Shown one piece after another: positions 47,226 through 60,200 of a stretch of 64,000 bases of DNA (position 1 is its first letter; every line of letters begins with the position of its first letter). The notes beneath the pieces are model-generated. The model did not search any database. It saw nothing but the letters and a program-made list of their open reading frames with translations, and was not told where the DNA came from. Source of the DNA: Brugia malayi (Eukaryota; Nematoda; Chromadorea; Rhabditida; Onchocercidae). The position numbers were made by a program, and so were the translations under genes. The stretch lies in the NCBI RefSeq assembly GCF_000002995.4, contig NW_025062479.1, positions 3,245,721-3,309,720 of the forward strand, written 5' to 3'.

Positions 47226-50200
47226 TTAATGAGAATTGTGAGGTCTTTTCGAGCCATCTGTATAATTCAGCTCACCCATGGGCATACCCAGTTTACTGTC
47301 CAGTTCATTTATCTCATCGGGAATATAACTTCGTTCTATTTCAAAACGCGGTTGTTCACTGGAAATAGATGGTTTGTCACATAAGAATTATAATTAATTG
47401 GTTGGCCATAAAAAGTATAAAATTATTAATTGCTTAAATCATACGGTTTATAAACCATATCGCGCTGGAAATTATTGACCTGTTTCTGGTTGAATACCTT
47501 AAGATATGCATTTTTAGCCTTAATAATTGTCGCTTCATCGCATTTTGTACTTCACCATTCAAAAAGCAGTATAATACAGCAATAAATATGCCCTTTAAAA
47601 CGCAACTTTTTGTTAATTAAAAAATGTGGATTATTTGCAAACCTAAAATAAGCAGAAATATCTATAAGTAGAATTTGGCCGAATTGGTTTTTAGTCCTAG
47701 TATGATTCTAATATGAATTTTCAGTGAATATGACCATTTTCGATCATATCATTAATTTAGCAAACTAGTTGAAAACAACCTGAGAATGCTGCAAAATAGC
47801 AGAGCCAAGCATGTAGACACTGCTGGGCTGTGATGGCTCGTAGAATAAAGGTATATTGGAAACACCTAGAAGTGGCACTAGTAGAAGTGTCGACTTCACC
47901 GTCCTCCTTAAATAGTATTAAATCGGTATCAATGGCAAGATGCATAATTTATTACTTTGAGATTGATTCTCGGTTAAATAGTTCAGTAAAATAAAGTGGT
48001 TTTAGAAAAGTGGCGGTAAGTACAGATGGTAATTAGAAAGTACAGAGGTACAAAATAAAAAAAAGATAGAAGTGTAGGAACTCTGAAATTCGAAAGTTGA
48101 TGCAAATGGATAGCTCATTCTAACACGAAATAGTATTAAATATTTCAGTATAATTCATGAAATCTCTAATAAAATTCTCATCAAAGTTCACAAGATAGCA
48201 AAATATTGGTTATGAAACGAATAACCATATTTTCTTCGATTCAGCAGTATTTTCAGCGCGCAATTTCTGCACCAATATGAGAACAATACCCAACAGAAAC
48301 AATAAATTCAACTGGAAAGAAATGAATAAAGGCAAAATGGACTATTCAATTAATTTGCTTAATTTCCCGATTTCTTTTTTTGAATTATATTTTCTTGATC
48401 GGCAAAGCTCTACTCTAATGAGTTTTGCGGACCAAGAAAGTATAAGTTTTCTGGTAAAATGAGATGCTTCTTGTAATAAAAAATGAAATTTCAGTTAGTA
48501 ATGGAAACTAAAACAAATTTTTAATTTTACTTTATTTAACTCTCATCTAGTTCAACTGCTGATAAAAAAGAAGAAGTAACTGAGAATGATGAACAATTTG
48601 TGGCAAATGCAAGAATGTTTCAGCATAATTCATAAATCCTTCTCAATCAAATCTTTGTGTTGTTATTAGTCTTAGCTCTTTAAATTGTTATATGCTTTAA
48701 AAGATTTTTTTGGTACAATTTCTTACTATTTAAGATTTCGAAATTCTTTTTAACTTCTTTTTGATGACATCTAAAAGGAGATAAATACAAAAATGAAGCA
48801 GTGTTTTGGATATGAAATATTTAAATGATAATTTTCACAAATATAGCTTAAAAGTATGTTAGCATAAACACTGAAAATAATTCATTTGTAAATAATGAAA
48901 TGAGGACGAACAATTAGCGCTAAGCCCATCGTTGCGGATAATATCCATAGATGAGCACCTTGTGCATATGGCAACCAACAAAATGAATTTTGATTTTGAC
49001 TCGATCGTCTTTGATGGATAATGGTCCAACTGACAACAACAACAAACGGTACACCTATAACTTTTATCTTATCGCTTTATTTTTGCTCACTTCATCAATC
49101 TTATTCGCTTGAACTATGTAAATGTTATATCACGAAAGCGACTAATTTCATTTATTTTCATAACAGTAATAGTGATAGAAAAGGACGAAAACACTGAGAG
49201 GGAACATTAGTGATATTGGATCAATGTTGATTGCTATCAGTATTGATATCCATTGTTATTATCATCAAGAATTAATAATTTAGTGGATTTCTTTTTCAAA
49301 CATGCAATGTAAGTGCATGCTTAACATGGACTTTACTATTCAAATTTCTGATGCTAACTGTCAATTTTCAACCGCAGACAATCACTGACTTACCCCAACC
49401 ACAAAAGAGGAAAGCATAATTGGGACAATCAATACTTCTCATTCCAAACACGGTGAATCGACTATACAAATAACCACCCTCAATAAGCATCCACATAACC
49501 GATGCAACCTGTAAATTCTTTTTTTATTCAAAAATGAAACTGAAATGAAATTAATCACTATAGTGCATATTTTAAAAACATTTAAAATTCAGCGACAGGA
49601 GAACTTAAATTGAAAAATTGGTAAATAAAAGTACATCAAACAAGATGACTAGTTTTGTTTCTCTTTCTTCTGTCTTTATCTACTTTTTATATTTCTGAAA
49701 CGAGAAATAACACCTAAATATGCTATTTCTCGTTTTAGAAATAATAACATGCTTCTGCACTCCTCTCTAGCTTTTTTTGGAAATGAAAAGAACAGATATC
49801 GTTGACTACACTTATCCATGAACTTATTTCATTTATGTCATTTAATGTAAATACAGACCTGAAAGTAAATGACCAACCAAAGCAGAAGCTTACAAATCCA
49901 TTCCTGAAAATCGATTATTTTAATAAAAGCAACAAAATTATATCTTATTATTTAAAAGCTATTAGTTTAGAATCGATCGATATATCTAAGTACTAGCAAA
50001 AAAATTCTTTGTTAAAATTGTTTATTCTTTTTTTGTGAAAAGTCATTATTTCAGCATGAAAATATTTCTGAGGCACTTTGTAATGTTTTTAAAAGTATTC
50101 TTTGCTAAGATTATGAATAAATAAAAAAAGAAAAAAAAAAAAAAGGAGAGTGAAATATAAGAACACAGCTAACGTATTCATATAGAGGCATTGAGTTGTA

Positions 50201-51700
50201 ATAAGAGCAATCCTGAAAAAAATTCGTCGTCTGCGCAACTGTCCATAAAGCCAGGACAGTAAAACGAAATACAAAAGAGCTGGCAAGGTTTTTATGAATT
50301 GAAAGACGACGACATTGGATGGAGTCTAATATACTAAATAAAATTAGGGCAGTTACCAGCAATGCCACCGAAACAATACTTAATGTTAACGATACATTGA
50401 TAACCATTTCACGGAGTAAATCTGGACACTGAAAATATTAGAAGAAACTTAGAATAAAATTGCATTTAGAAAAATAGAACTTTGGTAATTAGAAATAACT
50501 TTCTAATCTCTAATGAATATTTCAAAATTTTTTTAATAGAATTTTTAGAATTTTGAACGATTTAAAATTGCTTTCTATAAAAGCCATTTATAATTTATAT
50601 GGAACTAATAGTTGAATACCATCCGCATTCTTTTGTACACTAAACAATTTTCAAATATAATTTACCGTTCTACAGAATCCAACGATGCAGTGAGGATGAT
50701 ACTTTAGAACATCAATACATTGTGCATACATCGGTTCTGCCCAACTACCATTCTCGTTGCAGATACGTTGCACAGTATAGTTATCTTCAACGACTTTACT
50801 TTAGACTTGTAAAACTACGAAAACATTTATTCAAGTATTTGCAGTAAAGTGTCTGAATGCATTTGCGAGAAAATAAAAGTAAAGAATTTTTAGAATTTTG
50901 AAAAAAAAAGCTTCCTGTTCAATTTAAAGATTTCGAAAACACATCAGGTTTTCATAAATTTCAAATCTCGGCATTTGCCATAGAATAAATATTATAAACT
51001 ATACAATATAATCGCGGCTATCACAAATATTAGTGGTATCTTCTATAACTTTCAAGTGCAATGGATTTGATATTCTTTTAAATCTTCAAAAGTAAGTAAA
51101 TGATTGATTATTATCGTTCAATCAACTTACTTTCAATTTCTTCACAACCCTCAACATTTTGACAGTACGAAAATGGACATTTCCTTTGGGCAACTTCACC
51201 CGATGCTGTTTTTTGCCAGCATAATGATCGATCAAAATTTGCCATGCAGTACCTAAAATTTAATTGGTTAGAGAAATTATTCATAAAATGCCGAATATAC
51301 ACTTTTATTTTCTGCTTTCATTTTTTTTTTTTGAAATGGTGAAGTCTAGTAAAACTTTAGGAATCCAATCCAAAATTCAGCATCAGCTCTATGTGCTGTT
51401 GCTAGCACAATTTTCGATAATGACAAGAGCTTCCAGTAAGTAATTTGTGAAGTGAAATGTCTGTATGTCCAAAAATTTCATGAAGTTAATGTTCTATCAG
51501 CCATCAATTAGCAAGTTATAAAGTTTTATATCCAATAAATTTTAATGCATGAATGAAAGATCAATCAGATTTCAGATCAATCATGATATAGGATATATTA
51601 ACAGTTAACAGACAATAATTTACGTCGAATTTGTTTGGACGTACTGATTGACCAATTCCAAACAGATGTTTCGCTCCCTGCCTATAACGCTTCCACTCAT
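47226..51700 (-). CDS. Class B (secretin-family) G-protein-coupled neuropeptide receptor
   Basis: Seven-helix plasma-membrane receptor for a peptide hormone. Ten minus exons: 51645-51700, 51131-51252, 50666-50793, 50174-50428, 49394-49508, 48912-49054, 48226-48311, 47780-47906, 47480-47592, 47226-47358; phases agree and give 425 residues. The N-terminal hormone-binding domain has the expected cysteines (NICLELVNQYC, RSLCWQKTASGEV, RKCPFSYC, RICNENGSW). TM1 starts after CPDLLREM; CRRLSIHKNLASSF leads to TM2; WMLIEGGYLYSRFTVFGMR is TM3; GWGVPFVVVVSWTI is TM4; SFCWLPYAQGAHLWIL is the loop and TM5; VKSTLLLVPLLGV is TM6; QGIFIAVLYCFLNGEVQ is TM7. The closest style is the calcitonin/PDF receptor group (nematode PDFR-1, SEB-2, SEB-3); orthology is unresolved. 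The first exon's ATG has an upstream in-frame stop but no signal peptide, so a 5' exon may be missing. Confidence 0.88.
49691..49742. repeat. Intronic inverted repeat (hairpin)
   Basis: In intron 4 of the class B receptor gene: a 17-base arm (49693-49709, TTCTGAAACGAGAAATA) and its complement (49724-49740), with one G-T pair and a 14-base loop. Confidence 0.75.
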
Positions 51701-54230
51701 ACGTCGACTTTCAGTTCCTTAATTTAATTTTCTTTAATTATATTATAATTGATCATAGTAGAATTAAATGATTTAATTAGAAATGTTCAAATGATGTTTC
51801 GTCTTTGCCAAGAGTACTTGCTGACATAATCTACCTTTGTAAGGCTTTGATTTATTCTCTAAATTTAGCTTTAGTTCAATTCACTTCGCTGAACATAATG
51901 CTGCATCAAGTACTAGGAAATACGTTTACATTTGATATATAGGTTTTTATTATTATTATTTTTTTTTTTTAAATATATAAAATTAGATAAAGATGCAAAC
52001 AGTGAATTTGAAGGAAATTTAATTGTATCGAAACGAAAAACTTTTTGAAAATACACCACAAATATATTGTATGGTATTTGTATACAATAAGTTACTTTAA
52101 ATTCCAGAAGTTGTAAGAATAACATAATACAATAATGAAAAGTAGTGTAAGTGGTGGTAATCTTGAAAATGGAATTGTTCTTCGCAAAAATTATTTCCTC
52201 TTCAAGCTATGAACTGAGAAATTCTCTGAATGTCCATCTCCTTTTTTTTTTTTTTTATCAAAACTTATTCATTCCATTTAAAACAACTAATGAGTGGAAA
52301 GTGTAATCAAGAATAGGTGTTTAATTAGAAGTGGAATGTAATAAAGCATCCATGTGTGTAACATTTAGCATATAATAACAAGAAATGAGAAAGAACTGTT
52401 GACAGGAAGTGTAGTCATGATATAATGGGAAAATGCTTAAGCGTAAATAGATAAACTAAGAGTTAAATTTTTAATTGGTAAAACTACTGCTAATGTTTAT
52501 GACATCATTCATGCTTTTTCACTCATCATTTTTGAGTATATTTAGAAGAGCTATAGAATAAAATATCTTTTCTTGACTTATACTAAGTTTCACTTCTTTG
52601 ACTATGAAAGCAGCTGAAATAGTTCTACTAGGAAGCAAATTATAAATTAGTTGCTAAAGTTCAAAATCAAAATATATAACATTGCAGTCTTCAAATGCGT
52701 CTTATTCTTTTATGCTTCTTACTGCATTAGCTCCTTCACAGGCTTTTCGTTCCCTTTTTTTTTGAAGCTAATATAACTGATATGATTAATACATGAAACA
52801 TAAATTGTATTCTTAAATTTAATTGAATAATAAAATATGCAAATGATTTTTCATTTATCAGATTTCTTTCGACAATATCCAAAGAATGAAATAAAGTAAT
52901 GAATTTAAGATATGCCATTTGGCAAATATCACGACGTAAACAGAGGATTGTTTTTTAGTAACCAAGCCTTTTAATCCATACCCTCCAGATGACATTCTTC
53001 ATATGAAATGTGAATTGGGGATAAGAAAATAGAAATATCACTTCTTTATACTAGGCTATAATAACATGAACTAACCTAAACGGAAAAAAGGGAACAATAG
53101 AAGAAATAGTAAACTAATCATTTGAGCCTGATGGATTTATTTGAGTAATGCTGAGACAATGAAATTTTTTTTTGTCTACCACTGATTTGATGAAATTTGT
53201 AACTGACAATGTCACTTGCACTATTTTTGGGCCATAATTATGAGCTAGTCTAAAAGGGAACAATAGCAGAAGCAGTTAGTTATGTTCTTGTAGAACCCAA
53301 ATAAGAAAAGAAATATCAGATAAAAACGGTTCCTTTCTTGCTTTTTTTTTCTCGGAAGTACTGATGAGAAGTTCATGAGATGAAGAGTAATGTGGTAAGT
53401 CAGAATTTAGAAAGAATACATACAAGCATGAGAAAATAACGAATCAGTTTATCTATTTCAACTAAATTTACCACAATGTCTAATTGACATTTTTGCCACG
53501 AATTACCGTATTTACATAAGTTTTGTAACACTCTCAAATATTGTAGAATAACCTAGAATGGCATACTTATTTCTCGTCGTATACTAATTATTAAATATTA
53601 TTTCGAGAAAAAAAAAAGAATGAAATCATAGCAAATAAGTTAAAAGGCAAGAAAATTGCAAAGCTTAAAAGTCGCCAGAATATTATTAGTTAGTGTTGTT
53701 TGTATTGGATTTACTTCATTCTTCCATGAGGCAGGTCTTTTTGAAAGTTTCAACAAATGGGTGTTTCTAAAAATCCGTTCGTTATGAAGAAATTGCGACA
53801 GATCGATAAAAATGAATAAGTTATTGAAGGCATTTTACAACGACGAATAAATATAATGGATTAATTGGAGAGAGAAAAAAGGAAAGAAGCAAAGTATGCA
53901 TGAAAATTTGAAGTGTTACAAACGATATGTTGCATAAAAAGAAATTATATGTAAAATGAATGAGTCATTGACAGTGATGTTTGCATATTTCATTTAGAAA
54001 TCAATTTGTACTTATCGAAAACAATGTTAAAATTGATTATAACATTGATTAAATAAGGCGATAGTATGTGTAATTATTATCATTGAACTGTGATAGATGA
54101 TATCATAGTCTCACGTTTTTGTCAAACTTTACAACAAATGATCCGTTATCATTCCATTTCAATTTTCTTTCTTTTTTTTTTGAATAATTCAATTTATTAA
54201 CATTTTTCTCAATGTGTTTACATGCAAGAG

Positions 54231-54457
54231 CAATTTTTTGACATAGTGACTTGTTAATGATCGAAACAACAAGTTATGCACTGATTAGCACAAACTTATT
54301 TGTTAGCTCTTTGTTAAATAAATATTCACTTTCCTTAAGTACCACAAGCAAGCAAAACACCTCACTAATTAACTTTTATCTATTTTTATTATTTTGGGAA
54401 ATTTATTCATAGGCTTACGCTTATTTACGGCAATTTTTTGACATAGTGACTTGTTAA
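54231..54457. repeat. 27-base direct repeat, copies exactly 200 bases apart
   Basis: The segment starting CAATTTTTTGACATAGTGAC and ending TTGTTAA occurs at 54231-54257 and again at 54431-54457. The flanks are not alike, apart from GATCGA a few bases after each copy. Confidence 0.85.
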
Positions 54458-55135
54458 ATATGATCGATCTATCATATGTTTTATCACTTTAACAAAAGTG
54501 GTAAGAAGCTATCATAAGTGAATTGGATGAAGTATCAAGAAAGACCAATCAAAAAAATTGATAAATTCATTGAATATAAATATTTCCGTCTTAAATTTAA
54601 CACAGCTCATATAGTTTTATTATCAAAAGATAAAAAGTTGTTGAAAAATGAAAGGACAATGTTTTAAATGAAATAAATGATAAAGAGCATCTGAGTCTTT
54701 GTAAAAAAAGAAAAAAAAAATGAGTAAATATGTTTGATCTTTCTTTCCTTATTTCACATTTTTTTTTTCTTTTTTTTTTTTACAAAAAGGATTAAAAGTT
54801 CATTCATTTTGCATCTATTACGTGCTATTCTCACACTGTGGTAAATTATTTCACATTATTCAACGATTTTTTCATTCCCATAATCGAAGTACTCAATATT
54901 TTAACAAAATTAATACTTATCAACGTTCAAATGAAAAATTCCAAGCAATTTAATCAGACCAAAAAAAAAAAGACAAAAACAAAATTAGGATATTATTGAA
55001 ATATTAGTGATGTCATCTACAGGAACAACAACATACTACCTGAAATGATATCATTCAGACATACATTCGCAACTCCAATTACTTTTAACATAGTCAGATT
55101 TACGAAGTAAAAAAAAAATGAAATTTTAATTATTG

Positions 55136-55180
55136 TTCCGTTCATTCCGTTCATCCCGTCTGTTCCGTTCATTTCGTCTG
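55136..55180. repeat. 9-base tandem repeat, five units
   Basis: Units TTCCGTTCA, TTCCGTTCA, TCCCGTCTG, TTCCGTTCA, TTTCGTCTG. The unit is a multiple of three, so the complement reads as an open Met/Thr-Asn/Asp-Gly repeat, with no other sign of coding. Confidence 0.85.
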
Positions 55181-55559
55181 TTTGCACCTGTGTAAGCATT
55201 TTTATCTTTTTCTTTCGTTCTTTTGGTAAAAAAAAAAAGAAAAGAAAGTGAAAGAAAAAAAAAAATTATCTCACAATAAAGTAGCTAAAAAGTGCAAATA
55301 ATGACATTTTAGTGAAAAGATAAGTACATAGATAACTACATGCAACATGAATTGTTACTTTTTTTTTCAGTTTTTTTTGTGAAAATTTTTAAGCGACTTG
55401 CAATTAATTATAAAATTATAAACAAATTTCGAAAAAAAAAACAATAGAAGGCGCGAAAATAATCAATCTACCACATATCAATGAAAGGATTTTGTGATGG
55501 ATAACTAAGTAGATTGGAAAAAAGCCACTGACAAAAAGTTTTAAAAAGTTCTAACTCAC

Positions 55560-55632
55560 TATGTGTTTCTAATGTAAGTGTATTCAGCTGTTGAGCAATC
55601 CCTCTCCAACTGCATTCGCTTATTAATTCCTT
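55560..55632 (-). CDS. Tentative isolated exon, unidentified
   Basis: Minus-strand segment between an AAGACAG acceptor and a GTGAGT donor, phase 0 to 1, reading KELISECSWRGIAQQLN then TLTLETH. The splice ends are good and the composition is richer than the flanks. No neighbouring exon could be chained to it, and I recognise no family. Confidence 0.3.
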
Positions 55633-57134
55633 CTGTCTTTTTTCCATTTACTAAGTTAGGTAAAACTGTGTTTTAGCGAAGTTTATTAGTCAAAAAAAAA
55701 ATTGAAAAGCTAATAATGATCAAATGATCAGTTCGAAAAATTCAAAAAAAAAAAAAAGGAAGTGACAAGTCGAGGTGACCATCAAAATATATTTGTACGC
55801 ATTGACAACCTCTCAGCATTTATTTCAAATAAGGCTTGATGCAATAGGCCTTTTATTTCATCCTATTAGCTATGAATGTTCCTCCTAGTCGCTTATCGTC
55901 GACTAATTTTTTTTTTTTTACTTCATCCTTCTTTTCTTTGTGTTATATCACTTGTGAGGACAAGATAGGATGAATAGATGGATAGCTTGCATTTACTGAA
56001 AGATGAAAACAGCTGCTACTGCCATAATTGATTTGGCAAAGATCTTGCGAGAGTCAGTGATTTTGCATTGATGATTACAGCTATTGTTTCCTAAATTGTG
56101 GGATTGTTTAGTAATTATGATACAACTGAGCTTCAAATTTTTAAATATTTACATAAAATTTTCGGAATTATTTATTTCATTCTTTTAAATGGATATGCTT
56201 AATTTAATCTGAAAGTGATTATATATCTTTTTCTATACTCCTCTATCTTTTTAATCTCAGCGAATTCCTTTCTACTTTACATTTATATTTTCAAAATCAA
56301 CCATTTAAAACTCAAAATATTTGGAAATTTTATCAATTTTCAGGAATTTCTGGTGTAATTATAATATGATAAGATCAGATATTTTATGAACTATTTATAT
56401 GCGCTGTCATTCCGTTAGGGCAATTACGAAAAGAATGACGGAAAATATTTCTAAATTTTAAAGCGCATCTAAAAAAAATTTAATTTAACCATTCGATAGA
56501 CTAATTAACAATTGCATTAAACGCAACATTTCAGTAATTAAAATCTTTTGAAACAGCGTCACATAAAAATATGTTTCTTATATACAATATCGTGCACTGA
56601 TTATAGTATCCAAGAAAGATTGGAATTGGGTCCATGTTCTTCTATTTGACGGATTTACAAAGAACGTTTAACTGTTGCCATAAAATGATAATTGACCAGG
56701 TCTCTTTTCGTTTAATGAACGAAAATGGAACAAACTATTGAAATTGTTGTAGAGGTCTTAAATAATTCGTAGAAGATTGATCCTATCACTCGCCAAAATG
56801 ACCATTATCATACTTACTTTTATTGAATCTAAATGAATAGCGAAATGAAATGAAGACTGCTGGCAAAATATCGATTCATCAAATACCGATATCAGCTAAT
56901 GTCTGTATCAGTTCTCAGAACAAAAAGATGTTGAAAGCTCTGTTTTTAGTTTAAAAGAAAAATTCTATATATATTTTTCTGCCTTAGTTAAAAGGTTGCA
57001 ATAAAACAGTCATAATTAGCCCACAACGACAAAATCGCCATCATACCTTAACTAAAGAAAGCTTTACTTAGCCTCAATTCAAAGCAGCTTCCGTATATCA
57101 CTTAGTTTGAATCAGGAAAAGCTTCTTCTATACA

Positions 57135-57227
57135 CTATGACAGACAACTCTTCTCGCCATCCGATATGCGTAATTGCGAAATCGTTCGTTTGTCTCGATT
57201 CCAAAATGTCAGGGATTTTTGTTTTTT
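57135..57227 (-). CDS. Tentative terminal exon, unidentified
   Basis: Minus-strand segment after a GTAACAG acceptor, 30 codons plus TAG, reading KKQKSLTFWNRDKRTISQLR then ISDGEKSCLS. No upstream exon was found. Chance open frame is a real possibility. Confidence 0.2.
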   Translation of the reverse strand, partial: KKQKSLTFWNRDKRTISQLRISDGEKSCLS

Positions 57228-60200
57228 CTGTTACATGTTTTTTATTTTATGTTTCAAAATGTCTTAGGATTCTGGCAAGTACATGCTATTTAACACAACT
57301 TGTCCTTTTTTTTTTCTAGACTTGCAATATTTTGTTAACATTTCTTTCAAGTTACCCTCAAGGGACAATGAAAAAATACTCGGTGATCAAAGAATATGCT
57401 CAATGATTATCCCTTACTACCGCAGTATTTCAATGAATATTATTGTGAATGATTTATTCTTTGTTGTTGATCATTTTCCTTTCTTTACTTCTTTTACACA
57501 CTTCCATCCATCCTGAATTTTTGTTGACTATTTTTGTTTTCTTTCTATGTTATGATGAAAAGTCTTTATTCTCGCAAAAACTGCAAGCACAAATTAAGCT
57601 CATTACTATACGTTAGTTTTCAGTGGACTCACTCACTTATCAATTGCTTACTTCTCAACTTTTTTAAATTAACTGCTAATAAAAGTAAAGTAAACATTTT
57701 CTGCTCAAACATTATAGATAGATTAATAAAATTGCTGACATAATAGTGAAGAACTGACAGGTGCTTGATTAATATTATTTTCCATTACGGAGTGAAGCTA
57801 GCGAAATAATTTGATAAGTGTTTTGCGAATTTTAACTCAAAAAAGCTAGTTCTAATACTTTCGGTCTTTTACCGAAAGTATGGCAGCACATTACGTATAT
57901 TCATTGCCGATCTCTGAAAAAAATTTGCGCCTCCCGCTTTCTGTTCATTTATTTCAAATAATTCCAGGATTTAGTAGTGTAGTAGTGGCTGATTCAGATA
58001 ACTAGTTTAAATCAACGATCTTGCCTGGAGTTCTTATTATAAATGTCTCACTATGCTTCAGTCGCGTTTAATTGGTGTTTCAATTGCGTCAGGTCAATAC
58101 GTATTGATGAATCTTCGAATAATAGCTATATTTCAAAAATAAAAAAAAAAAAAAATTTTAATTCTGTAAGCAAAATTTTAAGAAACCGATGGAAAATATT
58201 CTAAAAAGCAATGTGGAAAATCATTCCTTATCACACAATTCTAAATAACAGAAAAACTGATTACTTGACTGCATGTGACATGCAGTCATTAGCAAGTCTC
58301 CGCATGCTATTCGACAAACTGAAGTGACCTTATTCATCACTAAGATTGAATCATAGTACATATATACTTCATGTCAGTAGTTTCAATTCTTTAAAATTTT
58401 AATAGGAAAAATTTGTGTCTATGTGAAAGATTTAAACAAAAAAAAAAAGGAATTTTTCCCAAAAAAAAAACTATAACAACTTTTGAGATGTATACATTTC
58501 TATTGAGTAATAAAATCTTTTTCATTATTCTTCATAAATCGCTTTTAAAAAAAGAAAAAAAAAACGATAGTTTTTTTCTTTGCAGCTTTTTTCAGCTATT
58601 ATGTTTAAGCTGAGTTTTCTTTCGTTTTTTTTTTTTTTTTTTCCTTTTTAAAATAAGAAAATATTTGACTTAAAAACACATGAATAGGCTTCGAAAATAT
58701 GTATTTGAGAAGATTTTAGAATAAAAATTCAAATTCCTTAATAATTGGATAAGAAGTTCTCTAAATTCCTGCAACTTATTTGTTATTAATATGTTCAAAA
58801 GTATTGTATAATAAATAGGAAACTTTAGAATGTCGAAAATTTATATGTTGTGATAAATGAAGTACTAAGTGAAAGCTTTTTGTTTTCCAAGATCCAACTT
58901 CATTATACAGGCCCGGTAAACCAAATAAAATACCTGTTGAAAATATTTTGCTTGAATGCTTTCAAGGACATTGGTTCAGCAAATTATTTTGGAAGGTGTA
59001 GTGTAGTACAAGTTGTACGGAAAAGGAAATTGCATTTTTGGAGAAATCGCTAAAAAAAAAATTGCTTTTAATATCGTTTTCCGATAACTTTATTATTACT
59101 AATAACGTATTACTAATAGTTGAGAAATTAACTCTGTTTATTTTAACTAATGATATATTTGAATTTTGGCATTTAAATCGCATTTTAGCATTAAAGTTTC
59201 ATGTGGTAAAGTTGGAATTAAAAATGCTGAATACTGATTGTTTAAAGGAGATGAATAAAGAGATTTAACAAAGATTGAAGCATGAAAAGAAACAAAGCAA
59301 CAATGACATTTCGATTTGTAAACACTTCAATAATTTAATTAATCAGCAGAATTTTTTATTGTCAGAATTTTCTCTTCCGTATTGATATTAATGTAACAAT
59401 TTTGATAATAACAGCAGTTGCTGATAAAATCAATTGAACGAAATGCTTATTGTGCACTCAGATATACTTCCAGTGAAATTCTGTAATGACATTTGGACAT
59501 TCGATTTAATTTTATAGTGTAGTTTTTGTTCCAGTGCATTAAATAAAGACAAATATTTGAAAAATCAACTGCACTTCTTTGACTTGTTTTTGCTATTAAT
59601 ATATTAATCAAAAAACTACCGCGGGGAATAAATTGGCTAATTGGCTATACCTTCCTTTAGTGATCGGAAATGTTGCAAAATTTCAGTACCTTAAAACTAC
59701 AGTTTATATCTCTAAAGTGGATGATGTTAGCAAGGAAGTAATTTCTTTTTTTTAAAAAAAAAAGGAAAAAAAAAAAAACAGAGAACCAAAGAATTAAATT
59801 GAAAAATGCATGATGTACACATAGCAGCTTGAATGCTCCAACATGAACAATTAAAATGAACATTGTTAGAAGGGAATTTCAGAAGCAATAATACTTTCTT
59901 TTCGTAACGAAGTGAAATTTCATTTCTTTCATCTTATTTTGAGTTGAAATTCATTGAATAATGCGTTTCTATCTCTCAAAAAAAAAAAAAAAAAAACGAA
60001 AAATTGTATCGCAATTTGTACGAAATACAGTATGAATTTTGATTAAGTAATTAGGGTTATTTTTTTGAACATTTATGCGGTCTATTTTCATTATTTTCCC
60101 CATTAGTCCTTGACTTTATAGAAATTATAACCTTGCTTTGATAAAAACTACAACATATCTGTGACTATAATAATATATAGATAGTCGTTTGTCGCAATGC

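Noticed and set aside
57283..57743. Plus-strand frames of 69-77 codons
   Set aside because: Low-complexity, Phe/Ser/Leu-rich, no splice or domain support.
58413..58613. Lys/Phe-rich plus-strand frame
   Set aside because: Built from poly-A and poly-T runs.
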